From: JACRAV01 sp964571235
Lineage (GTDB): Bacteria; Zixibacteria; MSB-5A5; GN15; FEB-12
Reading direction: 5' to 3'
Assembly: GCA_964571235.1 (NCBI GenBank)
Contig: CAZNAI010000007.1
Coordinates: 248,001-312,000, forward strand
Length of the DNA stretch: 64,000 nt
Within the stretch, counting starts at the first letter, position 1. Every line of letters begins with the position of its first letter. Positions 39,101-47,213 of the stretch are shown piece by piece. Both the position numbers and the translations under genes were made by a program. The notes below the pieces were generated by a model. It searched no databases, was not told the origin of the DNA, and saw nothing but the letters and a program-made list of their open reading frames with translations.

Positions 39101-39131
39101 ACTGCGCATGTGGGTGGAAATTCGCTTCTAA
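33105..39131 (+). CDS. sprA: SprA/Sov-type T9SS outer-membrane translocon
   Basis: A 2008-residue giant outer-membrane protein of the SprA (Sov) family, the beta-barrel pore through which type IX secretion substrates leave the cell. It has a signal peptide (ending VAGQG) and alternating beta repeats throughout. Family-typical motifs include NVNGIAYVDDFEGTVEQVSI near residue 768, an EF-hand-like stretch NNDGLDTKSENGDGNRHVDQ near 905, and an aromatic C-terminal strand (RELRMWVEIRF). It is somewhat shorter than Bacteroidetes SprA. The GTG start at 33105 lacks a strong ribosome site. Other T9SS genes (gldK-N, porU) are not in this window. Confidence 0.93.
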   Translation: MIARFTIRRLRFILSVLIPTLACVAQVAGQGIGFQATLMTPSDVVAPYEGSVSRFSAALYPKTIPILHSALNRQPTLDESSFADNSMRFGLLLNQKVPMVPISVDAYDYYKYRAVRQERTQRDASLREYLQKAKTKKGSGKIGITVPLPSRVERFVGEGGGNLTVSGSEQISFSGRSQWRDGSNTDQVKQSRFPALNMDQISRFEISGTVGSKISVRVSQDNQTDIPLANRIQIRYKGDEDDILRTVEAGNTTLSLPNTRFIGYSRSIQGLFGIKMEAAVGSLKLTAIASQEKGTSEHASVSAATQQGAKVVRDAQYSEGRVYDISSLTDTWAMRPDDSVTNFEIYEEMPPDSTQYNFALALPDPYVLADSVKGERYRVKKLDPTPPAGTNTQMFNVFDDAVNKRHYIIFLTPRTNRAISIYYQFRRRLSDVKDTIITVGDISSKEFILKKIRAPYDKFVPTDPSWDLMWRNCYDIPINSTIEDLDIKVYKGLPGTEESGDNVTYQTDAADRQFSYLTILGLDLKKASLRTPDGKVDDDPAIFKPEWGLLLLPSRRPFDTSRVFGTTTGPTPELAERVPDIYDTRDQNRFKSSKYYFQFSSKTRSSIIRLNRVNVIQGSERLSLNGRQLVRDVDYTISYEIGQITLLKEEALDPNAQLSIDFEYAPFLALQKKTLFGMRAEYEVSKDLRIGTTFLYKSDKAEERKPRVGQETSRGTVAGADFSLNLYPKFLTKMVNALPLVTSDAPSSISISGEIAQSRPNPNVNGIAYVDDFEGTVEQVSIGTSRTNWRLSSVPEQMKTAGDSVDQRRGRMLWFSPPSIPWDSVYKGDRKQGEGLIQYFRMVYRPNTIGLGKSRPTAPGTHWAGLQSPIRPLDQDRLRLFEVRLRGRTGIMHIDIGKISEDVNNDGLDTKSENGDGNRHVDQSEDVGMDGKPNVAETGYNIDTLPDPNGDDFAAYLGLGINDKYFTDNPPPVAKALITDAFKRTLVDRNNIAAYEWINGTEGNLKDGAAGDEPDQEAQISASMQWQSNYYSYKIDLSDTAFLVDSSENIHGWRTYRLPIRDTTIKGFEHLGLNGAVPEALNWNEANYVRVWLETDGSVTDTQTVDIANWYFVQSSWKDTVYPAITSPRKPKFYVASVSDEENNNFKPPPGVEAYYDQTNNVTEAQKAMALVFDSVYYRDTCLTVKELLSIDRYTGYRSMKMYVHGPASAEQDSIKFLFRLGTDAKNFYEYQTYLDTGWAEGNYVNLDFNAMTAFKDSIIRFRDTLVKTPIDTTSGHYRVKGLPNLNQIRYLACGLVNEDTTRGKTYIKGEIWVDELRVTDVRADVGTAVRADVTGRMSDLLNYSVNFLSQDPYFRGLASATRGGSQDNLGSGRSDKNYGWSLGVSLHKFLPKSWNVALPFGINGSHSENLPLLATNSDIVLPENARYAERTTSDRMGFSISEDFSRKTRNPLFTILLNRQTLSFNYSRQTVRTPGMPYSYSEVYNVRGDYDLGYGGFPTLPVFAWTKPIPYLKKLSTSKMAFYPASWRLSGNYNRNLSINEDNKANRTSNFTRSLDANMNLEYKIFPNISLSYTYNTRRDLSDSADVNLSLKRFHPGLETSYGTSFRTGWSPALFSFVSTSFGYGATYGDSWDRQSRSRRGNLSNNWSLNGQFSHQSFLGGQSARTGGPVVGTTKDKKIAPVKKGTPLYEPPRALLRKLTSWINPISYRYAENFTNSTPGMRERPSFAYQLGLHRAADVPVTSQSSSQPMSSESKQWELGSGFVFLGGIGLDIKLRKDISRDLVKVGDRTERISKGWPEVAIRIQPFKTLPLFKGIVNKFIKVFTPRTSYSRQVREERNITRGFTTSTSTAINRNPLLVINFKLFRAMSMTGSYATTFTESRTYSSADGRNISISRAKTKTILVTSQYSFSAPGGIGIPIFGKLKFKSHVSLTTDIRFNSSYSEAGSEGQPIAKGKDATDFSVAPTIGYTFSQQIKGGLTARWQDSRDQSNTKSHTRELRMWVEIRF

Positions 39132-39176
39132 TCGATTAGGGTTGACTTACCCGGCCTTCTGGCGGAAATTGCCGCT

Positions 39177-40100
39177 GTGAAATCACTTCGTAGACTATTC
39201 GCGCTCGCTCCGGTGTTCATTGTACTGAACTGCACGAATAGTACAATCACGCCGCCGCTATTCGATGGTGACCGGGCGTTTGGGCTTCTCAAAGCACAGG
39301 TCGATCTGGGACCCCGCGTGCCCGGAACCCCGGCCTCCGCCGCCGCCCGCTCGCTCTATCGCGCACACTTTGAGTCGGCCGGTCTGGAAGTCGATTCTCA
39401 AAAAGTCAGTTTTGTCGATCCGTATAGCGGCGACACCATTCCGCTGGTCAATCTGATCGCCCGGCAGAACCCGACGGCCCAGGATCGGATCATTTTTGCC
39501 GCGCACTACGACTGTCGCCCACGCAGTGAACGTGCCCACGACACCACCAAACGTGCTCTGCCGATCGACGGCGCCAATGACGGAGCCTCCGGAGTGGCGG
39601 TGCTCATGGAACTGGCGAATCTGTTCAAAGCGCAGGCGCCGAGCGCCGGAGTCGATCTTGTCCTGTTCGATGGCGAGGATTGGGGAATGGCCGGCGAATT
39701 AGACTACTATTCGCTTGGCTCCAAAGCATTCGTGCGCTCACCACTAAAAGGGTCCTACCGCTTCGGCATCGTACTCGATATGATCGGCGACAAGGATCAG
39801 CAGATTTTTCGCGAGAAATACTCTGAACAATTCGCCAAGCACATCAATGATCTGGTCTGGTCGGTAGCCGAAAAGTTACAAGTGAGTGTTTTCAAAGACA
39901 GTGTGAAACATTCGGTAATCGACGATCACCTGCCGCTTAATGTGGTCGGAATTCCGGCGGTCGATCTTATTGATTTCGATTATCCCTTCTGGCACACTGA
40001 ACAGGACACCCCGGATAAATGCTCTGCCGAATCACTTGCCAATGTCGGCCGAGTAGTAGCATATATTGCTTATAATAAGCACATATGGCCGAAAAAATAA
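39177..40100 (+). CDS. M28-family peptidase / glutaminyl cyclase-like lipoprotein
   Basis: A 307-residue exported protein of the M28 zinc-peptidase/glutaminyl-cyclase family. The N terminus has a hydrophobic segment ending VLNCTNS, a possible but imperfect lipobox. Zinc-site landmarks are FAAHYDCRP, GANDGASGVAVLMEL and LFDGEDWG, with LDMIGDKD and a late His in YPFWHTEQDTPD. These match the glutaminyl-peptide cyclotransferase-like branch, which is common in FCB bacteria and can cyclise N-terminal Gln or cleave peptides. The start is GTG 39177. Its 3' end overlaps selA by 16 bases. Confidence 0.87.
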   Translation: MKSLRRLFALAPVFIVLNCTNSTITPPLFDGDRAFGLLKAQVDLGPRVPGTPASAAARSLYRAHFESAGLEVDSQKVSFVDPYSGDTIPLVNLIARQNPTAQDRIIFAAHYDCRPRSERAHDTTKRALPIDGANDGASGVAVLMELANLFKAQAPSAGVDLVLFDGEDWGMAGELDYYSLGSKAFVRSPLKGSYRFGIVLDMIGDKDQQIFREKYSEQFAKHINDLVWSVAEKLQVSVFKDSVKHSVIDDHLPLNVVGIPAVDLIDFDYPFWHTEQDTPDKCSAESLANVGRVVAYIAYNKHIWPKK

Positions 40101-41464
40101 TCACAGAGCCACGCGATCTGCCGGCGGTCGAAGAACTCCTTCAATCGGAGCAGATTGCGGCATTCGCCGCCAAACTTCCCCGACCGTACTGCGTCATCTG
40201 TATCCGGGAGGAATTGGAGTCAGCCCGAAAGCGTCTTGGACAGGGGGAGAGCACGTTTACCCGAGAGTCGCTAATCGCGGGCATTGCGAGCCGACTCGCC
40301 AAAGAAAGCCGGCGGAAAATAACTCGTATCATCAATGCGACCGGTATTTTGGTACATACCAATCTGGGAAGGGCGCCGCTGTCGCAGTCTCAGTTTGAGC
40401 ACCTGAAGTCCACGCTAACCGGGTATACGAATCTGGAATTTGATCTGGAATCGGGGGAGCGCGGCTCGCGCGGAGAATCCTGCGAAAAGTTTCTGGCCCT
40501 GCTGGCGGAATCCGAGTCTGCGACGGTGGTTAACAATTGCGCCGCCGCTCTGTTCATGATTCTCAATACTTTTGCCACCCGGAAATCTGTTGTCATTTCG
40601 CGCGGCGAATTGGTGCAGATAGGCGGCGGATTTCGAATTCCGGATATCCTGAAAAGGTCCGGGGCAAAGTTGGTAGAAGTCGGCACCAGCAACATGACCA
40701 CGCTTTCCGACTACGCAAACGCGATCGACGACAACACGGCGCTTCTGCTCAAAGTTCACAAAAGTAATTTCGCCCTCGCCGGTTTCACCGAAGAAGTCTC
40801 AATCGGCCAACTCGCTGAACTTGGAAAGAGCCGGGGGATACCGGTTGTCCACGACCTGGGAAGCGGCGCGGTGGCTCTCACCGGCGACATTCTGGGCCAT
40901 GCCGAGACGACTGTTCAGCAATCAGTCCGCGACTGCGCCACTTTGACTTGTTTTTCGGCCGACAAACTTCTGGGTGGCTCACAAGCGGGGATAATTGTGG
41001 GCGAGACTAAGTACATCTCGGCAATCAAGAAAAATCCGCTATTCCGCGCGGTACGCGCCGACAAAATTGTCTTTGCCCTTCTTGAGCAAACCGCCACTTT
41101 GTATCTTGAAAACCGGTGGCGCGAAGAAATTCCACTCTGGCGGCTGGCATCAACCCCAATATCATTGCTTACCCAGCGAGCCAATATAATCGTAGATCAG
41201 TCTGGAATTGGTACGGATGCAACGGTCGTCGCCAGTGAGGCGCAAACCGGGGGTGGCTCGCTTCCTGATACGGCACTGAAATCAGTCGCCCTGCGCATTG
41301 ACTGTGCCATCAAGCCACGTCGCCTGATTAAGCTGTTTCGTGACTATCAGACACCGATCATCGGTCGGATCTCACAGGATAGTTTCCTGCTTGATCTTAA
41401 GGCGGTCGACCCCACCGACGATACTCTGCTGGCCGCGGCGATCAAATCGATAGCGGGTAAGTAA
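40085..41464 (+). CDS. selA: L-seryl-tRNA(Sec) selenium transferase
   Basis: A 459-residue PLP enzyme converting seryl-tRNA(Sec) to selenocysteinyl-tRNA(Sec). Family landmarks are INATGILVHTNLGRAPLS, the segment TNLEFDLESGERGSRGESC, VHDLGSGAV, and the PLP lysine Lys294 in CFSADKLLGGSQAGI. It starts inside the end of the M28 peptidase gene and is followed after ten bases by selB, so the two form a selenocysteine operon. Neither selD nor the tRNA-Sec gene is visible in the window; they must lie elsewhere if the pathway works. Confidence 0.96.
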   Translation: MAEKIITEPRDLPAVEELLQSEQIAAFAAKLPRPYCVICIREELESARKRLGQGESTFTRESLIAGIASRLAKESRRKITRIINATGILVHTNLGRAPLSQSQFEHLKSTLTGYTNLEFDLESGERGSRGESCEKFLALLAESESATVVNNCAAALFMILNTFATRKSVVISRGELVQIGGGFRIPDILKRSGAKLVEVGTSNMTTLSDYANAIDDNTALLLKVHKSNFALAGFTEEVSIGQLAELGKSRGIPVVHDLGSGAVALTGDILGHAETTVQQSVRDCATLTCFSADKLLGGSQAGIIVGETKYISAIKKNPLFRAVRADKIVFALLEQTATLYLENRWREEIPLWRLASTPISLLTQRANIIVDQSGIGTDATVVASEAQTGGGSLPDTALKSVALRIDCAIKPRRLIKLFRDYQTPIIGRISQDSFLLDLKAVDPTDDTLLAAAIKSIAGK

Positions 41465-41474
41465 GCAGTTCTGT

Positions 41475-43364
41475 ATGCTCGTTGTCGGAACTGCCGGACA
41501 TATCGATCACGGAAAATCCTCCATTGTCCGCCGCCTGACCGGCACCGATCCCGATCGTCTGCCCGAGGAAAAAGAACGCGGAATGACGATCGATTTGGGC
41601 TTTGCCTTCTACAAAACCAAATCAAGTGACGAGATCGCCTTTATCGATGTCCCCGGTCACGAGCGATTTGTCAAAAATATGATCGCCGGGGCAGGTGGAA
41701 TCGATGTTGTCATGCTCGTGATTGCCGCAGACGACGGTTGGATGCCGCAAAGTCAGGAGCATTTTCAAATTATTCGATTGCTTGACGTGCATCACGGCCT
41801 CATTGTAATCAACAAAATCGACCTGTCGACACCCGAGTGGATTCCCTTGCTGGAAGATGAAATTCGCAAGCGCGTAAGCGATTCGCCATTGGCAAAATCG
41901 CCGATTTTCCCTGTATCAGCGCAGACAGGAGCCGGATTTGATCGCCTGTCTGACTACCTGGATCAACTTCCGTTAATCGTGCAGGCCAAACAGGATATCG
42001 GCAAGCCTCGCCTCTTTATCGACAGGTCATTTGTGCGCCCCGGAATTGGCGGGGTGGTCACCGGTACACTGCGCGGTGGATCGCTCAGCGTGGGGCAAAC
42101 GGTATCAATTTGGCCGTCGTGCGCTTTGGGAAAGATTAGATCACTCCAATCGACCAACAGCGATGTGTCCATCGCAACTCCCGGAAGACGCACCGCGGTC
42201 GCCTTAACCGGCGTGGAAAAAGACCTGCTCGTTCGCGGCGGCGTCATTTCAGATCGAACCGACCTGAGCTACTTCAAGGATCATCCGGTTCTGGCGGTGT
42301 CAGTTCAGATGCTGGCCGAATCTCCCGTTGTGTTAGAGGATCGCCGTCGTGTATTTCTTATGGTCGGAACTACCGAGATGGAGGGCGAGCTCCGGCTCTT
42401 TGACACCCCAACGCTTAAACCTGGACAGACCGGCATCGCCTTCGTTCGCCCCGACGAACCAATGTTTGCGCATGCCGGCGACCGATTCATTCTGCGGCTT
42501 CCAACGCCAATGGTCACCTTAGGCGGCGGAAAAATTCTCGATCATCTACCTCGGTTTCCTCGTCGGCGGGAACTGGGCGATCTGAGTTGGTTGGCGCGTC
42601 GACTCTCCAGTGACTTGTCCGAGTGGATTTTGTCTGAGATCGAGAAGCAATTGTTCGCCCCTGTTGATTCACTTCTGGATTATTCCGAGTATTCGCAAAG
42701 CGCTGTCACAGATTCGTATCGCACACTTATCGACCAGGGGAGAGCTCAGTTGTTCGGCGAGTATCTGTATATTCCTGAAATGATCGAGACCCACAAGCCC
42801 AAAGTCTTAGCGGTACTCAACGCCGTACTGACAGATCAACCTCACCTCAAAGGCGCCCCGGCGGACCTGGTCGCCAAACGGTGCGAATGGCCGATTGCAT
42901 CAACAACCGCCATGCTGAAGTATCTGACTTCGGCGGGCGAGGTGCGTCAGATCGGCGATGTGTTCGCACCAAGCATTAAAGAGACCGGGCTCAAAGGCGT
43001 ATTCAAAGAAGCTCACTCACGAATTCTCGCCGCAATTACAGCCGCTCCCTATGCACCTCCGTCGCTCTCGGAGTTCACTGCCCGTGGGAAAGTCTATCAA
43101 CAGGCAATTGCCTACATGCTTGAGCAAAAACAAATCCACAAGTGCGGCGCTGATTTTATCTTCCTGCAAAGCACATGGGATGAAATTTGCCGGTATATTC
43201 GTGACCGACTAAATCGCCAGCCATCGCTCTCGATTGGTGATCTCAAAGAAGAATTCGGCTTTACGCGCAAATGGGCAGTGCCAATCTTAGAAGAGACCGA
43301 CCGCCTCGGGCTGACTGAGCGCAAAGGCGACGTTCGCATAAAAGGACCCAAATACGATGCGTAA
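41475..43364 (+). CDS. selB: Selenocysteine-specific elongation factor SelB
   Basis: A 629-residue translational GTPase delivering selenocysteinyl-tRNA to UGA codons marked by a SECIS hairpin. G-domain motifs are GTAGHIDHGKSS (G1), DVPGHERFVKNMIAGAGG (G3) and NKIDLS (G4). EF-Tu-like beta domains follow, then C-terminal winged-helix domains that read the SECIS (for example SIGDLKEEFGFTRKWAVPIL). It shows normal length and an intact GTP site. Its last eight bases overlap the amidohydrolase gene. Confidence 0.96.
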   Translation: MLVVGTAGHIDHGKSSIVRRLTGTDPDRLPEEKERGMTIDLGFAFYKTKSSDEIAFIDVPGHERFVKNMIAGAGGIDVVMLVIAADDGWMPQSQEHFQIIRLLDVHHGLIVINKIDLSTPEWIPLLEDEIRKRVSDSPLAKSPIFPVSAQTGAGFDRLSDYLDQLPLIVQAKQDIGKPRLFIDRSFVRPGIGGVVTGTLRGGSLSVGQTVSIWPSCALGKIRSLQSTNSDVSIATPGRRTAVALTGVEKDLLVRGGVISDRTDLSYFKDHPVLAVSVQMLAESPVVLEDRRRVFLMVGTTEMEGELRLFDTPTLKPGQTGIAFVRPDEPMFAHAGDRFILRLPTPMVTLGGGKILDHLPRFPRRRELGDLSWLARRLSSDLSEWILSEIEKQLFAPVDSLLDYSEYSQSAVTDSYRTLIDQGRAQLFGEYLYIPEMIETHKPKVLAVLNAVLTDQPHLKGAPADLVAKRCEWPIASTTAMLKYLTSAGEVRQIGDVFAPSIKETGLKGVFKEAHSRILAAITAAPYAPPSLSEFTARGKVYQQAIAYMLEQKQIHKCGADFIFLQSTWDEICRYIRDRLNRQPSLSIGDLKEEFGFTRKWAVPILEETDRLGLTERKGDVRIKGPKYDA

Positions 43365-44940
43365 GACACTGTTCCATTCCGGAAATATCCTCACCCAGTG
43401 CCCCGGCTTTGTTGCTGATTCGATGGCCGTGGATCGCAATGCGATTGTGGCCGTAGGCGTCGGCCTGCAAAGCGACCCGCAGTTTCGCGCGTTTTCGAAG
43501 TTCGACCTGAAAGGGAAGACGGTCATCCCTGGCCTCGTCGATGCTCACACTCATGTCTATTTCTGGGCGCAGTCGCTCAATCGTATTTCGCTTCAGTCAT
43601 GCGACTCAATCGACAGTTGTCTGGTACAGATCAAGAAGTACGCCAAATCGATTCCCGCTGGTCAATGGGTAGTGGGCGAGGGGTACACGCCGGAGAATTT
43701 CAAACGGCGAATACAACCTACTCGCGAGATGCTGGACAGCGTCACCGGCGGCCGCCCTGCGTTCATATTCTCCAAAGACGAACATTCCGCGTGGGTCAAT
43801 TCACGTGCCCTTGAGTTAGCCGGGATCACAGCTCAGACACCCGAGCTGGACGGTGGTGTAATTGTCCGTGACACTGGCGGTAGACCGACTGGAATTCTCC
43901 GCGAAGGTCCCGCCTTTCAACTAATCTACCCGCTCATCCCTTCGTCGAGTGAGAAAGCGATGAGATTCCTATGGGATAAGGCGCTCGCGCTCGCGTGGCG
44001 AAAAGGAGTAACCGGCGTTCACTCCTTCGATTCTCCCGAGGGCTTCGCATTCATGGAGAAACTCTCCGAGCGCAACAAACTTGGTCTGCGCATCAACTAT
44101 TACCCGCGTATCGAGCATATCGCGAGTGTCGAAAAAGCCGGCATTAGATACAGCGCCGGCAACGACTGGTTGCGCGTAGCAGGTATCAAGATCTTCATGG
44201 ACGGCGCTCTCGGTAGCCAAACCGCACTCTGTTTTCACAAGTACGCCGGATCAAAGTCAAACTACGGCGTCGAGGTGACTACCAAAGTTGAACTTGCAAA
44301 GCAAGTCCGCCGCGCCGCCCGACTTGGCATGCCGTGCGCAGTACACGCCATCGGTGACAAGGCAGTGTCCAACTTGCTGGACATCCTTCAATCCGCCCCG
44401 CCCCTCGCTTTTCCACGCCGTCACCGAATCGAACATATCCAGTTGATTCGCCGCAAAGACATCCGTCGCATGCTAAAGCTGGGTGTCGTTTCCTCCGTGC
44501 AACCGTCGCACTGCGCGTCCGATGTCTCAATGATCCGCCGCTACTGGCCGGATCAGGCAGAAAACGCATATCTGTTCAAATCCATCGGTACTGCCGGTAT
44601 TCCACTCGCCTTTGGATCAGATGTTCCCATCGAGCCCCTCGATCCGCTTGCCGGTATCGCCGCCGCTGTGCGGCGCGTTAAGAAGGGAAGCCGCCAGAAA
44701 TTTTTCCCAGCCGAATCACTCTCCGCGTCGGCGGCGCTACATGCATTCACTGTCGGCCCTGCTATTGCCGCCGGTGAGGAAGACCGTCGTGGATATTTGC
44801 TTCCCGGATATCCGGCCGACTTTGTCATCCTTCCCCTTGACCCAACCAAAATCCCGGCAGAGCAATTGTATGATCTGCGTGTGCTTGCGACTGTCCTTGA
44901 CGGCACACCGGTCTACAGTGTGTCATCGATACAATTGTGA
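43357..44940 (+). CDS. YtcJ-like amidohydrolase
   Basis: A 527-residue metal-dependent hydrolase of the amidohydrolase superfamily (YtcJ/amidohydrolase 3 type). Visible signatures are IPGLVDAHTHVYF with the HxH metal pair, KIFMDGALGSQTA, CAVHAIGDKAV, HRIEHIQLI and AFGSDVPIEPLDP with the metal-binding Asp. The C terminus has the typical YLLPGYPADFVIL. Members hydrolyse varied amide or imide substrates; the substrate here cannot be read from sequence. It overlaps selB by eight bases, so it belongs to the same transcript, though no link to selenium is known for this family. Confidence 0.88.
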   Translation: MRKTLFHSGNILTQCPGFVADSMAVDRNAIVAVGVGLQSDPQFRAFSKFDLKGKTVIPGLVDAHTHVYFWAQSLNRISLQSCDSIDSCLVQIKKYAKSIPAGQWVVGEGYTPENFKRRIQPTREMLDSVTGGRPAFIFSKDEHSAWVNSRALELAGITAQTPELDGGVIVRDTGGRPTGILREGPAFQLIYPLIPSSSEKAMRFLWDKALALAWRKGVTGVHSFDSPEGFAFMEKLSERNKLGLRINYYPRIEHIASVEKAGIRYSAGNDWLRVAGIKIFMDGALGSQTALCFHKYAGSKSNYGVEVTTKVELAKQVRRAARLGMPCAVHAIGDKAVSNLLDILQSAPPLAFPRRHRIEHIQLIRRKDIRRMLKLGVVSSVQPSHCASDVSMIRRYWPDQAENAYLFKSIGTAGIPLAFGSDVPIEPLDPLAGIAAAVRRVKKGSRQKFFPAESLSASAALHAFTVGPAIAAGEEDRRGYLLPGYPADFVILPLDPTKIPAEQLYDLRVLATVLDGTPVYSVSSIQL

Positions 44941-44961
44941 CTAATTCATCTTCGATTTCGT

Positions 44962-44990
44962 TTGACACTTTACCCAGCGCTAAGGATATT
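44962..44990 (+). promoter_or_regulatory. Promoter for nfeD-slipin
   Basis: TTGACA (44962-44967), a 17-base spacer and GATATT (44985-44990) lie 24 bases upstream of the nfeD ATG. This suits a short-leader promoter of the nfeD-slipin pair. Confidence 0.6.
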
Positions 44991-45013
44991 ACCTACATGG
45001 GAGGATATCGGGT

Positions 45014-46369
45014 ATGAAGAAAATCGCCGTCCTCACGCTCTTTTCGATAATCCTAATTCTGCCGGCTCTCGGCACGGTGCTCAGTTCGCTTTCGGAACAA
45101 CCGGTCTATCGAACTGTTGTCATTGCTCAAACTAATCCAGACACCTCCGCCAGAACTTTCGCCGTTCGCCCTCTTGTCTATACCATCACCATCGATGGCG
45201 CTATCGGTGCGGTGACCGATGACCAGTTGGCGGATGCGCTGGACAAAGCCAACTCAGCCGGAGCCGAACTTCTGGTGATCATTCTCGATACTCCCGGTGG
45301 ATTCACCAAGCCGACATGGTCGATTTGCAAGCGCTTCCTAAACAGCAACACTCCCGTCTGTATCTATATCGCCCCCTCTGGCGCTCGCGCCGGATCAGCG
45401 GGTGTCTACATGACCTATGCCGCCCACTTGGCCGCGATGGCCCCTTCAACCAACATCGGTGCGGCTCATCCGGTCGGGGGAGAGGGTCAAAAGATCGACT
45501 CGATCATGAATGAGAAGATCACCAACGACGCCGTGGCGCAAATCAGAGCCGCCGCCGACAAGCGCGGGCGCAACGCCGCCTGGGCCGAGCGGGCGGTTCG
45601 TCAGTCGGTTTCGATCACCGACAAAGAGGCGCTCGATTCCAACGTGATCAATCTCCGCGCCGAAAATCTCGATTCTCTCTTGGCCAAACTCGACGGCCGC
45701 GAGGTTGACCTTCCCGCTGGAAAGAAAGTTCTGCATCTGGCCAACGCCGAGGTTGTCGATATTCCGCAGTCGTTTGTCCAGCGCCTTTTGGACATCATCA
45801 CGCAACCCGACATCGCTTTCATTCTGTTCTCAATTGGTGGACTGGGCATTGTGCTCGAACTGTACAATCCCGGCGCGATTTTGCCTGGCGTAGTTGGCGG
45901 AATTTGCTTGATACTTGCGTTCTATTCGTTCCAAACATTGCCAATCAACTGGGCGGGTGTTGCCTTGATCTTACTCGCTATCGGCTTATTCATCGCCGAG
46001 ATAAAAGTCATTTCTCATGGTCTGCTCACCATTGGCGGTATCGTCGCCTTGTTCTTGGGCGGACTCATGCTCATCGATACCGTCGACCCGAGTTTGCGCG
46101 TCTCAACTTCCGTTCTCATTACTATGGCCATTGCCATAGGAGTAGTAGCGCTTGCAGTTGTGCTCTTGGTCGCCAAGGCGGCCCGCCATAAGCCGTTTCT
46201 CGGATCGCATGCGCTTATTGGCAAGCAGGGAGAGGCGCGTGGCGACGGTTTTATTTTCGTGGATGGCGCACTTTGGAAATACCAGGCCGACGAACCGATC
46301 GCGGCGGGGGCCAAAGTAGAAATAGTCGGCGTCGACAGTCTTACTGTGAAAGTCAAACGAATCGGATAA
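45014..46369 (+). CDS. nfeD: NfeD-family membrane serine protease (ClpP-like)
   Basis: A 451-residue full-length NfeD. A signal or anchor segment leads to a ClpP-like protease domain (ELLVIILDTPGGF, then PSGARAGSAGVYMTYAAH with the nucleophile Ser). Four to five membrane helices follow, then a C-terminal OB-fold NfeD domain (HALIGKQGEARGDGFIFVDG). In this family the protease cleaves the C-terminal region of the partner stomatin. The GGGAGGA ribosome site and its own promoter lie upstream. It is paired with a slipin gene, the standard NfeD-stomatin operon. Confidence 0.92.
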   Translation: MKKIAVLTLFSIILILPALGTVLSSLSEQPVYRTVVIAQTNPDTSARTFAVRPLVYTITIDGAIGAVTDDQLADALDKANSAGAELLVIILDTPGGFTKPTWSICKRFLNSNTPVCIYIAPSGARAGSAGVYMTYAAHLAAMAPSTNIGAAHPVGGEGQKIDSIMNEKITNDAVAQIRAAADKRGRNAAWAERAVRQSVSITDKEALDSNVINLRAENLDSLLAKLDGREVDLPAGKKVLHLANAEVVDIPQSFVQRLLDIITQPDIAFILFSIGGLGIVLELYNPGAILPGVVGGICLILAFYSFQTLPINWAGVALILLAIGLFIAEIKVISHGLLTIGGIVALFLGGLMLIDTVDPSLRVSTSVLITMAIAIGVVALAVVLLVAKAARHKPFLGSHALIGKQGEARGDGFIFVDGALWKYQADEPIAAGAKVEIVGVDSLTVKVKRIG

Positions 46370-46385
46370 CATGGAGGGAACCGGC

Positions 46386-47156
46386 ATGGACACAACTTTC
46401 CCCATATTAGCGGCCCTGATATTCTTCGGGCTGATAATTCTCTTTAACACTCTTAAAGTACTGCGCGAATTTGAGCGCGGCGTCATCTTCCGCCTCGGCC
46501 GCCTGATCGGCGCCAAGGGACCGGGGCTGATCATCCTGATCCCGATCATCGATAAGATGGTGCGGGTCGATCTGCGCGTCATCACCTACGATGTCCCCGC
46601 GCAGGATGTCATCACCAAAGACAACGTCTCGGTGAAAGTAAACGCCGTATTGTATTTCCAGATCATCGACGCCAACCGGGCGATTGTTTCAGTGGCCAAC
46701 TACTTTGAGGCCACCTCACAAATCGCCCAGACAACTCTCCGCTCAGTGCTGGGACAGTTAGAGTTGGATGACCTGTTGACCAATCGCGACAAGATCAACG
46801 CCGAACTGCAAAAGATCATCGACGCCCAAACCGAGCCGTGGGGTGTCAAGGTGAGTGTCGTCGAGGTCAAAAATGTTGACCTGCCAATCGAGATGCAACG
46901 CGCGATGGCCAAACAGGCCGAGGCGGAACGCGAACGCCGCGCCAAGATCATTCACGCCGAGGGAGAAATGCAGGCCTCAGCCAAGCTGGCCGAAGCCGCC
47001 ACCGTCATGGCCACTGCCCCCAACGCCATTCAGCTTCGCTATCTGCAAACACTGACCGAGATCGCCACCGAGAAGAACTCAACTATCATATTCCCGGTCC
47101 CGATCGACATCATCGATAGCCTGAAGAACTTCCTAAATAGGAAAAGCTCATCGTAG
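46386..47156 (+). CDS. Slipin (SPFH/stomatin-like membrane protein)
   Basis: A 256-residue SPFH protein of the slipin/stomatin family. I chose ATG 46386, seven bases after GGAGGG; an ATG 15 bases upstream overlaps that ribosome site. An N-terminal membrane hairpin (FPILAALIFFGLIILFNTL) precedes the SPFH domain (EFERGVIFRLGRLIGAKGPG, DVITKDNVSVKVNAVLYFQI). A coiled coil rich in Glu/Ala (MAKQAEAERERRAKIIHAEG) follows, and then an oligomerisation tail. Such proteins form membrane microdomain scaffolds and are substrates of the cognate NfeD. A strong terminator follows the stop. Confidence 0.94.
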   Translation: MDTTFPILAALIFFGLIILFNTLKVLREFERGVIFRLGRLIGAKGPGLIILIPIIDKMVRVDLRVITYDVPAQDVITKDNVSVKVNAVLYFQIIDANRAIVSVANYFEATSQIAQTTLRSVLGQLELDDLLTNRDKINAELQKIIDAQTEPWGVKVSVVEVKNVDLPIEMQRAMAKQAEAERERRAKIIHAEGEMQASAKLAEAATVMATAPNAIQLRYLQTLTEIATEKNSTIIFPVPIDIIDSLKNFLNRKSSS

Positions 47157-47183
47157 TCAATCACGGATTCAGCTTTGAGAACG

Positions 47184-47213
47184 AAAGGCGACCCAACAGG
47201 GTCGCCTTTGTTG
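47184..47213 (+). terminator. Rho-independent terminator after slipin
   Basis: A perfect 11-bp stem (AAAGGCGACCC and GGGTCGCCTTT) with an AACA loop is followed by GTTGTT, 28 bases after the slipin stop. The A-rich start and T-rich end could let it act in both directions. Confidence 0.88.
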
